A DNA stretch of 64,000 nt from Acidobacteriota bacterium (GCA_016213675.1 JACQZW010000078.1:1-64000), one strand, 5' to 3'. Counted from the stretch's first letter, positions 26,332-36,202 are shown. Program-made: numbers and translations. The notes: generated from the sequence alone by a model not told the origin.

Positions 26332-28196
26332 GCACGCTGCGGCGTCTGGTGGCATACCTCCGGCCCCACGCCGGGTGGGTGGCGATCGCCGCCCTGTCGA
26401 TGGTCGGTGTGGCGCTGGCCCTGATCTTCATGGTCTCGCTGGTGGGTCCGCTGGTGAAGACCGTGCTCGGACCCGACGCGACACTCCCCGGGATGTCGGT
26501 CGGTGCGGTGGGCAGTCAGGCTGGATCGGCCGTTGTCCCGGCCCCGAAGGCCAGGACGTTCGGGTTCGCCAAGGCGGTGGAAACCTGGTTCGACAACGCC
26601 CGCGCGGCGATCAGGGACGTCGTCCCCACCGACGCGCTGGCCGTCCTCCTCCTCGGCTTCCTGGCGGTGCTCGTCAAGAATGCGCTGACCTACCTCGGGC
26701 ACTACGCCTTCTACCGCGCGGGCCTCGCCACCATGAAGGACCTTCGCGACCGGCTGATGGACGCGCTGCTCGGCCAGTCGGCGCGCTTCTACCAGAAACG
26801 CCCGTCGGCCGCGCTGATGTCCCGGTTGACCAACGACGTCGAGCAGATCACGTTCGCGGTGTCGGACCGGCTCTCCGAGCTGTTCCAGGACTCGTTCACC
26901 ATGCTCGGCCTGATCGTCTACCTGTTCACCCTCAACCTGCCGCTGGCGATCGTGGTGTTCGTCCTCGCACCGGTGGTGGTGTGGCCGATCGCCCACTTCG
27001 GCCGCAAGCTGCGCCACCGCTCGTACCGCACGCAGGAGCGGATGGGCGAGGTGAACGCGGTGGCCGACGAGGTGATCAAGGGGTGGCGGGTGGTGCAGGC
27101 GTTCGGCATGGAGTCGTTCGAGCGCCGCCGCTTCCGCGAGGCGACCTGGCAGCACTTCAGGGCGAGCCTCAAGACGCGCAAGGTCCTCGCGCTCAACGCC
27201 CCGGTGGTCGAGCTCCTCGGCGCGGCCGGCGTGATGGTGCTGCTCTACTGGGCGAACCGCCAGATCACCGCCGGCGTGACCACCGCGGAGCAGTTCGGCA
27301 CCTTCCTGCTCGGCCTGTACTCCATGTACCAGCCGGTGAAGCGGCTCACCAAGGTCAACCTCGCGCTGCAGGGCGCGATCGCGTCGGGTCAGCGGGTGTT
27401 CGAGGTGGTCGACGAGCCGGTGGAAATCACCGACCGGCCGGCGGCGCGCCCGCTGCCCGGAATTCGTGAGGGAATCCGCTTCGAGGGCGTGAGCTTCGCC
27501 TACGAGCCGGAGAAGCCGGTGCTGCGCGACTTCTCCCTGGACATTCCGGCGGGAAAGGCAGTGGCGATCGTCGGTCCGTCGGGCGCGGGGAAGTCGACGG
27601 TGGCCCAGCTCCTGCCGCGCTTCTGGGACGTCGAGGCGGGCCGGATCCTCGTCGACGGCGTGGACCTCCGCGACCTCGAGCTGCGCTCGCTGCGCGCCGC
27701 CATCGGCGTCGTCACCCAGGAGACCGTCCTGTTCAACACGACGGTCCGGGCCAACATCGCCTACGGCCAGGACGTCGTCGACGAGGCGCGCCTGGCCGCC
27801 GCCGCCCATGCCGCGTTCGCCGAGGAGTTCATTCGGGAGATGCCGCAGGGCTACGACACGGTCGTCGGCGAGTCGGGGGTCAAGCTGTCGGGCGGGCAGC
27901 GCCAGCGGCTCGCGGTGGCGCGGGCGCTCTACAAGGACCCGCCGCTGCTCATTCTCGACGAGGCCACCTCGGCGCTCGACGCCGAGGCCGAGGCGATCGT
28001 CCAGCGCGCCCTGGAGAACCTCCTGCACGGCCGGACCACCCTGATGATCGCGCACCGCCTGGCGACGGTTCGGGCGGCCACGACCATCGTCGTGATGGAC
28101 GCCGGGCGCGTGGTCGAGCAGGGCAGCCACGCGGAGCTGCTCGCCCGCGGTGGCCTGTACGCCCATCTCGCGGAGCTCCAGGGCATCAAAGACTAG
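26328..28196 (+). CDS. msbA: Lipid A/lipid exporter, MsbA-type ABC transporter
   Basis: 622 aa half-transporter. Six-helix export domain in the first ~380 residues, with an unusual ~50-residue periplasmic insertion after TM1 (GPDATLPGMSVG to DVVPTDA). ATPase domain: Walker A VGPSGAGKSTV, signature LSGGQRQRLAVARAL, Walker B LLILDEATSALD, H-loop IAHRLATV. It overlaps lpxB by 4 bp, which supports lipid A flipping as its job. Confidence 0.9.
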   Translation: MSTLRRLVAYLRPHAGWVAIAALSMVGVALALIFMVSLVGPLVKTVLGPDATLPGMSVGAVGSQAGSAVVPAPKARTFGFAKAVETWFDNARAAIRDVVPTDALAVLLLGFLAVLVKNALTYLGHYAFYRAGLATMKDLRDRLMDALLGQSARFYQKRPSAALMSRLTNDVEQITFAVSDRLSELFQDSFTMLGLIVYLFTLNLPLAIVVFVLAPVVVWPIAHFGRKLRHRSYRTQERMGEVNAVADEVIKGWRVVQAFGMESFERRRFREATWQHFRASLKTRKVLALNAPVVELLGAAGVMVLLYWANRQITAGVTTAEQFGTFLLGLYSMYQPVKRLTKVNLALQGAIASGQRVFEVVDEPVEITDRPAARPLPGIREGIRFEGVSFAYEPEKPVLRDFSLDIPAGKAVAIVGPSGAGKSTVAQLLPRFWDVEAGRILVDGVDLRDLELRSLRAAIGVVTQETVLFNTTVRANIAYGQDVVDEARLAAAAHAAFAEEFIREMPQGYDTVVGESGVKLSGGQRQRLAVARALYKDPPLLILDEATSALDAEAEAIVQRALENLLHGRTTLMIAHRLATVRAATTIVVMDAGRVVEQGSHAELLARGGLYAHLAELQGIKD

Positions 28197-28350
28197 TCCC
28201 GGGTCCTGAGTCCCGGGTCCCGGGTCGCAGTTCGAGGGACCAGGTGGATCGCCGAAGGGCGCCAGCGCAGTTCCGCGGACACGAGGGGCAGGGTAGTCTG
28301 CATCGGGGAGGCTCGCCTTGACTCGGGACTCGGGACTCGGGACTCGCGAC
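28197..28350 (+). repeat. GGGACTC-word repeat with inverted halves
   Basis: After the msbA stop, TCCCGGG/GAGTCCCGGG words run to about 28232. From 28320, CTCGGGA words recur (four copies). The halves are reverse complements in consensus. The second half encodes the first residues of the next protein (TRDSGLGTRD). Confidence 0.6.
28294..28299 (+). promoter_or_regulatory. Possible -10 box (TAGTCT) before the ArnT-like gene
   Basis: TAGTCT lies 18 nt before the TTG start, which has its own SD (GGGGAGG). No -35 is visible. Confidence 0.25.
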
Positions 28351-30063
28351 GCGGCCCGCGACACCTGGAAGGGTGTGGCGCTGCTGCTGCTGCTCGGGAC
28401 GTGCATCTTCACGGCGGGGATCGGGCTGCGCGACCCGTGGCCGGCGGACGAGCCGCGCTTCGCCCTGGTCGGCAAGGAGATGGTCGAGACCGGCGAGTGG
28501 CTCTTCCCCCACCGCAACGGCGAGCTCTACCCCGACAAGCCGCCGGTGTTCTTCTGGCTCATCGCCTCGGTCTACGCCGCGACCGGCTCGCTGCGGCTCG
28601 CGTTCCTGCTCCCGTCGGCACTCGCCGGCTTGGGAACGCTCGCGCTGACCTGGGACCTCGCCCGCCGCCTGTGGGGCCGGCGTGCGGCGATGCTCGCCGG
28701 CCTCGCGCTGCTCGCCACCCTGCAGTTCACCCTGCAGGCGCGGGCCGCGCAGATCGACGCGGTGGCGGCGCTGTGGATCACCCTCGGGGTCTACGGCCTG
28801 GGGCGGCACCTGCTGCTCGGACCGGCGTGGCGCTGGTGGTACGTGGCATTCGCGGCGATGGGGCTCGGCGTCATCACCAAGGGCGTCGGCTTCCTCCCCG
28901 TGCTGCTGCTCGTCCCGTGGGGGATCGCGCGGTGGCGGCGGCTGGCCAACCTGCCGCGCTTCGCCTTCCCGTGGTGGCTCGCCGTCGGCGGGCCGCTCTT
29001 CATGCTCGCGGTGATCGCTGCCTGGCTCGTGCCGGTGCTGCTGGCGGTGGCCGCGAGCGGCGATCCGGCTCTCGCCGCCTACCGCGACGACATCATGCTC
29101 CGCCAGACCGCTACCCGTTACGCCGCCGCCTGGCACCACCGCAACTGGGTCGGCTACTACCTGCTCCAGGTCATCCCGTGGGCGTGGCTGCCGCTCACCG
29201 CCGCGCTGCCGTGGCTGCTGCCGGCCTGGTGGCGGCGGCTGCGGCGGGGTGACGCGCGCACCGTCGTGCTCCTCGGCTGGGCGGCGCTCGTGTTGCTGTT
29301 CTTCTCGGCGAGTCCGGGAAAGCGAGGCGTCTACGTGCTACCGGTCGTTCCGGCGTTCGTCCTCGCCGCGGCGCCGCTCCTGCCCGGGCTGCTCCGCCGC
29401 GCGGGGATCGCGAGCCTCGCCCGCTGGGGGGCGGCCGCCTGGTCGGCCGTCGCGCTCGCGGTCGCCGGCGCCGTGCCGGTGCTGGCCCGGATCAACCCCC
29501 GGCGGCTCGAGGATCTCGGCGTCGAGCCGAGCTTGCTTGTCCCGCCGCTCGCCGCGCTCGGGGTGGCCGGATTGGTCGTGACCCTGCTGCTGTGGCGCCG
29601 GCGTGGGGTCGCCGCGCTCGGCGCCGTCATCGCCCTCTCGTGGCTGGTCACCGGCTTCTGGATCAACCCGCTGCTCAACAACGGCCGCTACCCGGCGCCG
29701 TTCATGGCCGAGGTCGCCCGGCGGATCGGGCCCGGCGCCGAGCTCGGCATGCTGGCCTGGCGCGAGCAGTTCGTCCTCGCCGCGGACCGGCCGCTCGTGA
29801 CCTTCGGCTACGCCCGCCGCGACCTCGAAACGGAGGCCCGGGAGGGCGCCGCATGGCTGCTCGCCGCGCCCGGCCGGCGGCTGCTGGTCCCCAGGGAGGG
29901 GCTCCCCGGCTGCTTCGACGAGGCCGCCGTCGCACTCGTCGGGCCGCGCCACGGCCGCACCTGGTACCTCGCCGGCGCCGACGCCGTCACCGGCGCCTGC
30001 CGCGCGCCCCTCACCGTCACGGCTTCTCCGCCGCTACCGGAGCCCGGCCAGGATCGGGATTGA
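28318..30063 (+). CDS. ArnT-like lipid-linked glycosyltransferase (PMT/GT83 family)
   Basis: 581 aa, about 12 transmembrane helices. The first periplasmic loop has the GT83 signature: LRDPWPADEPRFALVGKEM, TGEWLFPHRNG and LYPDKPPVFFWLIA, including the catalytic Asp-Glu. Relatives transfer a sugar (for ArnT, aminoarabinose) from undecaprenyl phosphate to lipid A or a glycan. TTG 28318 is supported by GGGGAGG six nt upstream; GTG 28375 is an alternative that avoids the repeat-encoded residues. Its 3' end overlaps the convergent TPR gene by 47 bp. Confidence 0.85.
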   Translation: MTRDSGLGTRDAARDTWKGVALLLLLGTCIFTAGIGLRDPWPADEPRFALVGKEMVETGEWLFPHRNGELYPDKPPVFFWLIASVYAATGSLRLAFLLPSALAGLGTLALTWDLARRLWGRRAAMLAGLALLATLQFTLQARAAQIDAVAALWITLGVYGLGRHLLLGPAWRWWYVAFAAMGLGVITKGVGFLPVLLLVPWGIARWRRLANLPRFAFPWWLAVGGPLFMLAVIAAWLVPVLLAVAASGDPALAAYRDDIMLRQTATRYAAAWHHRNWVGYYLLQVIPWAWLPLTAALPWLLPAWWRRLRRGDARTVVLLGWAALVLLFFSASPGKRGVYVLPVVPAFVLAAAPLLPGLLRRAGIASLARWGAAAWSAVALAVAGAVPVLARINPRRLEDLGVEPSLLVPPLAALGVAGLVVTLLLWRRRGVAALGAVIALSWLVTGFWINPLLNNGRYPAPFMAEVARRIGPGAELGMLAWREQFVLAADRPLVTFGYARRDLETEAREGAAWLLAAPGRRLLVPREGLPGCFDEAAVALVGPRHGRTWYLAGADAVTGACRAPLTVTASPPLPEPGQDRD

Positions 30064-32572
30064 CGCGCGGCGGCGCCGGCCAGCCCTGACGCACCATGGC
30101 CAGGTGGCGCTCGAGCTGGACCGCCAACGCCGGTTGGCCGTCGGCGCGGGCACGACCGGCGGCCTCCGTGAGCACCTGCTCGGCCTCCGTGCGCCGTCCC
30201 GCCGAGGCGAGTGCGACCCCGAAGGTCCCGAGCAGGACCGGGTGCGTGCCGCCGCTGGCCTTCACCAGCGAGCCGGCGATCCGGAGCGCGCCCTCGGGAT
30301 CCCGGACTGCCGGGTCCTCGGCGGTGGCCAGGAGCAGCGCGAGGCTGTTGCCGGCGTCGCCCCACTGCGGCCGGAGGCGCAGCGCTTCCCGGTATTCCGC
30401 CAACGCCTCGCGGGCCTGTTGCGCGGCCGCGAGCTGTCGCCCGAGAGCGAGGCGGAGGTCGGGGTCGGAAGGGTGGAGGCGGACCGCCGCGCGGAGGAGG
30501 TCGACGCCGGTCGCCGGGTCGAGCCTCTCGAAGGCGCGCTGGGCCAGCGGGATCAGCCGTGGTGCTTCGGGCGTCGCGCGGGCCAGCCGGTCGAGGAGGG
30601 GTGCGGCCTCCGCCGGCGTCCCGCCCCGCCGCAGGGCGACGGCCAGGCCCAGGAGGCCCTCGGGATCGTCCGGTGCCGCGGCGACCGCCTCCCGGTACAG
30701 CCGGACCGCCTCGTCGTAGGCGCCGCGGCGGAAGGCCACGTGGCCGGCGACATGCATCACGGACACCTCGTCGGGATCGAGCTGAAGCGCTCGCTGGACG
30801 TGTGGCGTCGCGTCGTCCGGCCGTCCGCGCTCGGCCAGGAGCCATGCGAGTCGGGCGTGGGCGACGGCGCTCTCCGGCGCCAGGAAGACCGCCTGCTCGA
30901 GCGCCGCCTGCGCCCCGTCGACGTCTCCGCTCACGAGCAGCGCCTTGGCCAGATTGACGCGGGTGAGGCCGTCCTCGGGACGCAGCTCGGCGCACCGCGA
31001 CAGGAGGCGCACCGCGTCGGCCGTGTTGCCCTCCTCGAGCCGGATCAGGCCGAGGTTCTCGAGGGCGCGGGTCGCGGACGGGTTGACCTCGAGGGCCCGC
31101 TGGATCTGGGCGATGCCCTCCTCCCGCCGGCCGAGCTGGATCATCGAGCCGCCCAACCCCTCGAGGGCCGGCGACGAGCCGGCGTCGATCTCGAGCGATC
31201 GCCGGAACTGCTCCGCGGCCTCCGCGTGCCGCCCGGCCCGGGCCAGCGCGGTGCCGAGGTTCTCGATCGCCCTGGGGTTGTCGGGCCGGGTTCGCACCGT
31301 GTCCTGCCAGATGCCCACCTCGCTCCCGTAGACCCGATTGCGGGCGAACGTCGCGACGCCCAGCGCGACCGCGATCCCGGTCGCGAGCGCGGCGAACGCG
31401 AGGTCCCGACGGGCGGACCGGAGGCGGTCGAGCACCTTCCAGAGGCCGGCGAGGACGAGCACGACGACCGCCGCGAGGGGCAGGTACATGCGGCGCTCGG
31501 CCACGACCTCGCTGACGATCGGGACGACGCTCGAGGTCGGCGCCAGGATGGCGAAGAACCAAGAGCCGACGAAGCCGAGCCATGAGCGCCGCCACAGCAT
31601 CCAGAGCGAGAGTGCGGCGAGCGCCGACATGGTCAGCACGGCCGCCGCCACCGCCGGGGTGAAGCTGCGCGCGATGGGCCAGCCGGCGTAGTCCAGGGCG
31701 AGCGGGTGCGGCCAGACTGCGAGCCGCAGGTAGTGCCAGATCACCCCGGCCTGGGTGCGCAGGTAGTCGAGCGGCCGCAGCTCGGGGAAGTCGAGCCCCA
31801 CCGTGTCGCCGCGCGGCGCGCCGGCCAGCAGGGCGGCGAGCAGCAGCCAGGTCGCGGCGAGGCCGAGGTAGCAGGCGCGGCGGCGCTGGAGGGCGTCCCT
31901 GACTCCCTGCGACAGGAACACCGCGTCGTAGGCGAGCAGCACGACCGGGATGGTGACTGCGACCTCCTTGGTGCCCATCGCCAGGGCGGTCGCGGCGACG
32001 CACGTCGCCCACCAGGCGGCCGGGCGGGGCGAGTCCGCGCTGCGGATCAAGGCGTAGAGGGCGAGCAAGTAGAGGAGGCCGAGGAGGGACTCGGTCCGCG
32101 TCGAGACGTAGGTCACCGCCTCGGTGTGCAGCGGGTGGAGCACCCACACGGCGGCCACCGCGAACGCCCAGCCGGGGCCCGGGCGGCCGGAGAGGGAGGC
32201 GAGACCGGGGACGGTCAGGGTCCGGCGGACGATCCCGTACAGGGCGAGCCCGGCCAGCAGGTGGATCAGGGTGTTGACGAGGTGGTAGCTCCACGGGTCG
32301 GTGCCGCTGACCGCGTAGTTGACCGCCAGTGTCAGTGCCACCACCGGCCGCCCCGCCACGGTGGACTGGCTGGGCGCCGACAGCGACCGGCCGAGCGGGA
32401 GCAGGGAGCGGACGTGCGGGTTGTCGACGATCGCGTTGTAGTCGTCGAAGATGAACGGCGCGTGCAGCGTCCCCGAGTAGGCGAGTGCGGCCAGCACGAC
32501 GAGCACGGCCGGCCCGGCGAGGTGCGCCAGGCTGGTCCTGCTCGGCGGACGCTGCGACGGCTCGTTCCGCAC
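30017..32572 (-). CDS. TMTC-like membrane protein with C-terminal TPR repeats
   Basis: 851 aa. The N-terminal ~420 residues hold about 10 helices with HAPFIFDDYNAIVDNPHVRSL and WVLHPLHTEAVTYVSTRTESL, the signature of TMTC-type (PMT-like) glycosyltransferases. The rest contains about ten tetratricopeptide repeats (for example RAIENLGTALARAGRHAEAA, DEVSVMHVAGHVAFRRGAYD). The eukaryotic TMTC relatives are O-mannosyltransferases; the bacterial substrate is unknown. GTG 32572 has SD GGAGGG; an upstream ATG at 32740 would add a low-complexity leader. Confidence 0.85.
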   Translation of the reverse strand: MRNEPSQRPPSRTSLAHLAGPAVLVVLAALAYSGTLHAPFIFDDYNAIVDNPHVRSLLPLGRSLSAPSQSTVAGRPVVALTLAVNYAVSGTDPWSYHLVNTLIHLLAGLALYGIVRRTLTVPGLASLSGRPGPGWAFAVAAVWVLHPLHTEAVTYVSTRTESLLGLLYLLALYALIRSADSPRPAAWWATCVAATALAMGTKEVAVTIPVVLLAYDAVFLSQGVRDALQRRRACYLGLAATWLLLAALLAGAPRGDTVGLDFPELRPLDYLRTQAGVIWHYLRLAVWPHPLALDYAGWPIARSFTPAVAAAVLTMSALAALSLWMLWRRSWLGFVGSWFFAILAPTSSVVPIVSEVVAERRMYLPLAAVVVLVLAGLWKVLDRLRSARRDLAFAALATGIAVALGVATFARNRVYGSEVGIWQDTVRTRPDNPRAIENLGTALARAGRHAEAAEQFRRSLEIDAGSSPALEGLGGSMIQLGRREEGIAQIQRALEVNPSATRALENLGLIRLEEGNTADAVRLLSRCAELRPEDGLTRVNLAKALLVSGDVDGAQAALEQAVFLAPESAVAHARLAWLLAERGRPDDATPHVQRALQLDPDEVSVMHVAGHVAFRRGAYDEAVRLYREAVAAAPDDPEGLLGLAVALRRGGTPAEAAPLLDRLARATPEAPRLIPLAQRAFERLDPATGVDLLRAAVRLHPSDPDLRLALGRQLAAAQQAREALAEYREALRLRPQWGDAGNSLALLLATAEDPAVRDPEGALRIAGSLVKASGGTHPVLLGTFGVALASAGRRTEAEQVLTEAAGRARADGQPALAVQLERHLAMVRQGWPAPPRVNPDPGRAPVAAEKP

Positions 32573-32731
32573 CGGCAACCCTCCACACGCCGCCGGCGCC
32601 GCTGCCTGTGCCGCCGCCGCCCGGGTGCCAGGGAGTCTACCAGCCGGCCTCCGCCGGGTGGATCTACGGCCATCGACGATGTGACCAAAGAGTTGCGAAC
32701 CACCCTCTTGCGTCACCCACTCGTCCAGGAG

Positions 32732-32737
32732 TAGATT
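32732..32737 (+). promoter_or_regulatory. Possible -10 box for the GEVED protein gene
   Basis: TAGATT lies 36 nt before ATG 32774, which has SD AGAGGAGGAG. No clear -35. Confidence 0.3.
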
Positions 32738-32773
32738 CATCCAGGCCTGTCAGGACAGAAAGAGGAGGAGAGC

Positions 32774-34993
32774 ATGAGGAGAACGATCGGCTTAGGCGTT
32801 GTCGCTGCACTGGCCATCGTGGCCACACTCGGCCTGCCCGCCGCGGCGTCCGGCCAGGCGAGCGAGGTCGTCGGCGCGGCCGTGCCGCCGCCCGTACCGG
32901 ATGCCACCGGCGGACCCGACGGCTTCGGCTACACCTTCATCGACTCCGCCGAGCCCGGCGGCCCAACGTACACGTGGGTCGACATCACCGGCACTGGCAC
33001 GGCGATCACGACCTGGACCGGGAGCCCTGACGACGGCTATGCCGGTCCGTTCGCGATCGGCTTCAGCTTCCCCTTCTACGGTGTCGCTCAAACCCAGTTC
33101 TATGCGGGGACGAACGGGTTCATCTCGTTCGGCGCGGGTTCCACGTCGCTCTCCAACCAGTGCCCGCTGCCGAGCGCGACAACGCCCAACGACGTCATCG
33201 CGATGTTGTGGGACGACCTCAACTTCAACACCAGCGGCGCCGCCCACTACCAGTACTTCGCGACCTGTCCCGTGGGCACCGGCGAGTGCACGGTCGTCGA
33301 GTACTCCAACGTCGCCCACTACGGCGGCGCGGCCGGCTCGGCCGGGACCTTCGAGGCGATCCTCTACCCGAGCGGGCAGATCCTGATCCAGTTCCAGAAC
33401 CCGGGCACGGAGACAGGGTCCGGCTCCACCTCCGGTATCGAGGGCCCGGGCGGAACCTACGGCCTGGCCTACGCGTGCAACACGGCAGGCACGCTCGCCG
33501 CCAACCTGGCGATCCGGTTCGAGCTTTCCGGCTGGACCTTCACCTCGGCCGACACTTCGACCTCCGGCGCCCGCGGCGACGTGGTCAACTACCTCCTCAG
33601 GATCGCCAACAACGAGGCCACGGCGCGCACCTACGACATCTCGCATTCCGGCAACGTCTGGGCGACCGGCCATCCGGCCACGGTGGGACCGATCGCGAGC
33701 GGCGCGAGCCAGGACTTCACCGTCACGGTGGCCATCCCGTGGACCATCGGCCAGTGCCAGAGCGATGCGGTCACGATCAGCGCCGCCGACCAGTCCGCTC
33801 CGGGCTCGCCGAAGACCATCGGCCTGACCACCACAGGCCCGAGCGCCTCGGTGCTCTACGACAACGGGCCGCTCGTCACGCATCCAGGTGGCGGAGCGGG
33901 GGGCGCCGACGTGAGCGCGCTGCAGACCGCGCTGGGCATGACGACCTATGGCGCCGGCAACCAGGTGAGCGCCGGCAACCGGGTCGCCGACGACTTCACC
34001 GTCCCGGCCGGCGAGACCTGGACGCTCGACCAGGTGTCGTTCTTCGAGTACCAGACCGGCTCGACGACCGGCACCAGCACCTTCACGGCGTTCAACTACC
34101 AGATCTGGAACGGCGCCCCGAACGGCGGCGGCGCGGTGATCTGGGGCGACACCACCACCAACCGCCTGGCCTCGTCGGCGTGGAGCAACATCTACCGGGT
34201 GCTCGACACCACTATGGCCGACACGACCCGGCCGATCATGGCCAACGTGTGCACCGGTTGGGCGGTGCTCCCGACCGGGACCTACTGGATCGACTGGCAG
34301 GCTGCCGGCTCTCTGGCCTCGGGCCCATGGCAGCCGGCGATTACGATCCTCGGCCAGACGACGACCGGCAACGCCCTGCAGTACACGACGACCGCGGGCG
34401 CATGGGCCGCGCTCACGGACGTTGGCACCCAAGGCCTTCCGTTCCGGTTCTCGAGCTGCCGGCCGGCTGCCGACTGGGGTGACGCCCAGGGTCCGTCGTT
34501 CCCAACCACCGCGGCGCAAGACGGCGCACGCCACCTCATCCCGTCGCCTACCGCCCCGAACGCCATCCTCGGCGCCCTGATCGACGCCGACGACGACGGC
34601 CAGCCCAACGCCGGCGCCACGGGCGACGACGGCGGCGGCCTCGCCGACGAGGACGGCGTGATCTTCGTTTCCTCGATCGTCCCCGGGTCGTTGGCCGCCA
34701 TCCAGGTGGTCGCGTCAGGGTCGACGCTCCTGCAGGCGTGGGTCGACTTCAACCTCGACGGCGACTGGGACGACGCCGGCGAGCAGATCTTCACCAACCA
34801 GGCGCTCAGTGCCGGGGTCAACGGACTGAACTTCACGGTGCCGGTCTCGGCCGTCATCGGCAACCCCGTGGCCCGGTTCCGCGTCAGCAGCCAGCCTGGA
34901 CTCGGCTACGGCGGCGTGGCATCGGACGGCGAGGTGGAGGACTACCTGATCGCCACGACGCCGGTCGAGCTGCAGTCGTTCGTCGTCGAGTAA
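32774..34993 (+). CDS. Large secreted protein with GEVED domain and PVELQSFVVE C-terminus
   Basis: 739 aa. Signal peptide (GLGVVAALAIVATLGLPAAA). Residues about 45-250 form a beta-rich domain with an FPFYG...FISFG segment found in secreted adhesin-like proteins. Residues about 250-350 resemble a COG1470/NEW3-type beta sandwich. A central ~200-residue beta domain follows, then the GEVED domain (WGDAQGPSFPTT to ASDGEVEDYLIA) with Asp-rich, probably Ca-binding loops (DADDDGQPNAG, DFNLDGDWDDAGE). The C-terminus TTPVELQSFVVE matches the end of the protein at 5492. Surface or outer-membrane placement is likely. Confidence 0.82.
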   Translation: MRRTIGLGVVAALAIVATLGLPAAASGQASEVVGAAVPPPVPDATGGPDGFGYTFIDSAEPGGPTYTWVDITGTGTAITTWTGSPDDGYAGPFAIGFSFPFYGVAQTQFYAGTNGFISFGAGSTSLSNQCPLPSATTPNDVIAMLWDDLNFNTSGAAHYQYFATCPVGTGECTVVEYSNVAHYGGAAGSAGTFEAILYPSGQILIQFQNPGTETGSGSTSGIEGPGGTYGLAYACNTAGTLAANLAIRFELSGWTFTSADTSTSGARGDVVNYLLRIANNEATARTYDISHSGNVWATGHPATVGPIASGASQDFTVTVAIPWTIGQCQSDAVTISAADQSAPGSPKTIGLTTTGPSASVLYDNGPLVTHPGGGAGGADVSALQTALGMTTYGAGNQVSAGNRVADDFTVPAGETWTLDQVSFFEYQTGSTTGTSTFTAFNYQIWNGAPNGGGAVIWGDTTTNRLASSAWSNIYRVLDTTMADTTRPIMANVCTGWAVLPTGTYWIDWQAAGSLASGPWQPAITILGQTTTGNALQYTTTAGAWAALTDVGTQGLPFRFSSCRPAADWGDAQGPSFPTTAAQDGARHLIPSPTAPNAILGALIDADDDGQPNAGATGDDGGGLADEDGVIFVSSIVPGSLAAIQVVASGSTLLQAWVDFNLDGDWDDAGEQIFTNQALSAGVNGLNFTVPVSAVIGNPVARFRVSSQPGLGYGGVASDGEVEDYLIATTPVELQSFVVE

Positions 34994-35021
34994 CCGTTTC
35001 AGCGAGCTTCTCGTGTTCCCG

Positions 35022-35053
35022 CGCGGGGCCCCGACCGGGGCCCCGCGTCTTCT
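35022..35053 (+). terminator. Terminator after the GEVED protein gene
   Basis: Perfect 11-bp stem CGCGGGGCCCC / GGGGCCCCGCG with loop GACC, then TCTTCTT. It begins 28 bp after the stop. Confidence 0.7.
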
Positions 35054-35161
35054 TGCCCCCTCGGCGAACACCTGGCCAGGACCGGCGCGGGTCCGGCGCG
35101 TCGCGCCGGTCCGCGCCCGACCGTTCCTCGCCGTCGCCTCCGGTCGTTGTCTTGTCTTGCC

Positions 35162-36190
35162 TCACCCCTGGGCGGGTGGTTGGGAGGGCACCCCTGGGTG
35201 GGTGGTTGGGTGTGCACCCCTGGAGGGTTGGGCGGGTGTGCACCCCTCCTCCGGCGGCCGGCTGCGCCACCGGCGGTGCATCCAGAACCACGCGGTCGGG
35301 CAGCGGCGGATCGCGGCCTCGATGCGGCGGGTCGCTTCGGCGGTGACGGCCAACGCGTCGGCGGCCTCGTCGCCGGTCGCGTGCGGCTCGATCGGCGGCT
35401 CGTAGACGACCCGGTAGGTGCCGTCCGGGAGCGGGTAGGCGAACACCGGCAGGACCGGCACGCGCATCCGGACGGCGAGCGTGCCGACCGCCGGGGTGGT
35501 CGCCGCCAGCCGGCCGAAGAACGGGACGAAGTGCACGTTCTTCTCGCGGAAGTTCTGGTCGATGACGAAGGCGATCCCGAGGCCGGCCTTGAGACCGCGC
35601 ACCACCTCGCGCAGCGCGTCCCGCTTGGCGATCAGGCGGTTGCCGGTGCTCGTCCGGTTGCCGGCGAACCAGCGCTCGAGGCGCGGGTTGTCGAGGGGAC
35701 GGATGACCATCCCGAGGCGGTGTCCGAGGGCGCCCTGGTGGAGCGCGATCCACTCCCAGTTGCCGAAGTGACCGGAGAGCAGGAAGTACCCCGTGCCCGT
35801 CGCCGTGACGGCGGCGAGGTGCTCGCGCCCTTCGATGCGGAGCCGCTCGGCGAGGCGCGGCCCCACGCGGCGCATGGTGAGGACCTCGACGAGGAGCCGG
35901 CCGAGGTGCGCGAACGCCCCCTCGGCGACCGAGCGGCGCCACGCCGAGTCGGCCTCGGGGTAGGCGAGGGCGAGGTTGTCGAGGGCGGTGCGACGCTGCC
36001 GCGGCAGGACGCGGAACGCGAGGCGGCCGAGGGCCCGGCCGAAGGCAAGCCGCGCGCGGCCGGGGAGCAGCGAGACGACGCCGAGGACGGCGAGCAGCGC
36101 CGCGTGCTCGACCAGCCACAGCAGCGGCAGGAGCGTTCGGGCGATGGCGCCCAGTCCACCATGGTCGCCGGCACGTTCCTTCCGCTTCAC
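35162..36190 (-). CDS. lpxL: Lipid A biosynthesis lauroyl acyltransferase-type protein with repeat-encoded tail
   Basis: 342 aa. The N-terminal membrane helix is followed by the HX4E active site (FLLSGHFGNWEWIALH) and FVIDQNFREKNVHFVPFFG, both diagnostic of the LpxL/HtrB family, which adds secondary acyl chains to Kdo-lipid A. The family core ends near AWFWMHRRWRSRPP. The final 27 residues (from EEGCTPAQPSRG) are translated from the 26-bp repeat array, so the original stop was probably lost. The GTG start has no SD; TAGACT ends 6 nt before it. LpxL versus LpxM cannot be told apart here. Confidence 0.88.
   Translation of the reverse strand: MKRKERAGDHGGLGAIARTLLPLLWLVEHAALLAVLGVVSLLPGRARLAFGRALGRLAFRVLPRQRRTALDNLALAYPEADSAWRRSVAEGAFAHLGRLLVEVLTMRRVGPRLAERLRIEGREHLAAVTATGTGYFLLSGHFGNWEWIALHQGALGHRLGMVIRPLDNPRLERWFAGNRTSTGNRLIAKRDALREVVRGLKAGLGIAFVIDQNFREKNVHFVPFFGRLAATTPAVGTLAVRMRVPVLPVFAYPLPDGTYRVVYEPPIEPHATGDEAADALAVTAEATRRIEAAIRRCPTAWFWMHRRWRSRPPEEGCTPAQPSRGAHPTTHPGVPSQPPAQG
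35164..35241 (+). repeat. 26-bp tandem repeat, locus B (3 copies, inside the lpxL 3' end)
   Basis: Units start at 35164, 35190 and 35216, each beginning ACCCCTGG; a partial unit follows at 35242. On the minus strand they encode the last residues of LpxL. Confidence 0.88.
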
Positions 36191-36196
36191 GATGCG

Positions 36197-36202
36197 AGTC
36201 TA
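36197..36202 (-). promoter_or_regulatory. Leaderless-type -10 box (TAGACT) for lpxL
   Basis: TAGACT, CGCATC, GTG: a 6-nt gap and no SD. Confidence 0.5.
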
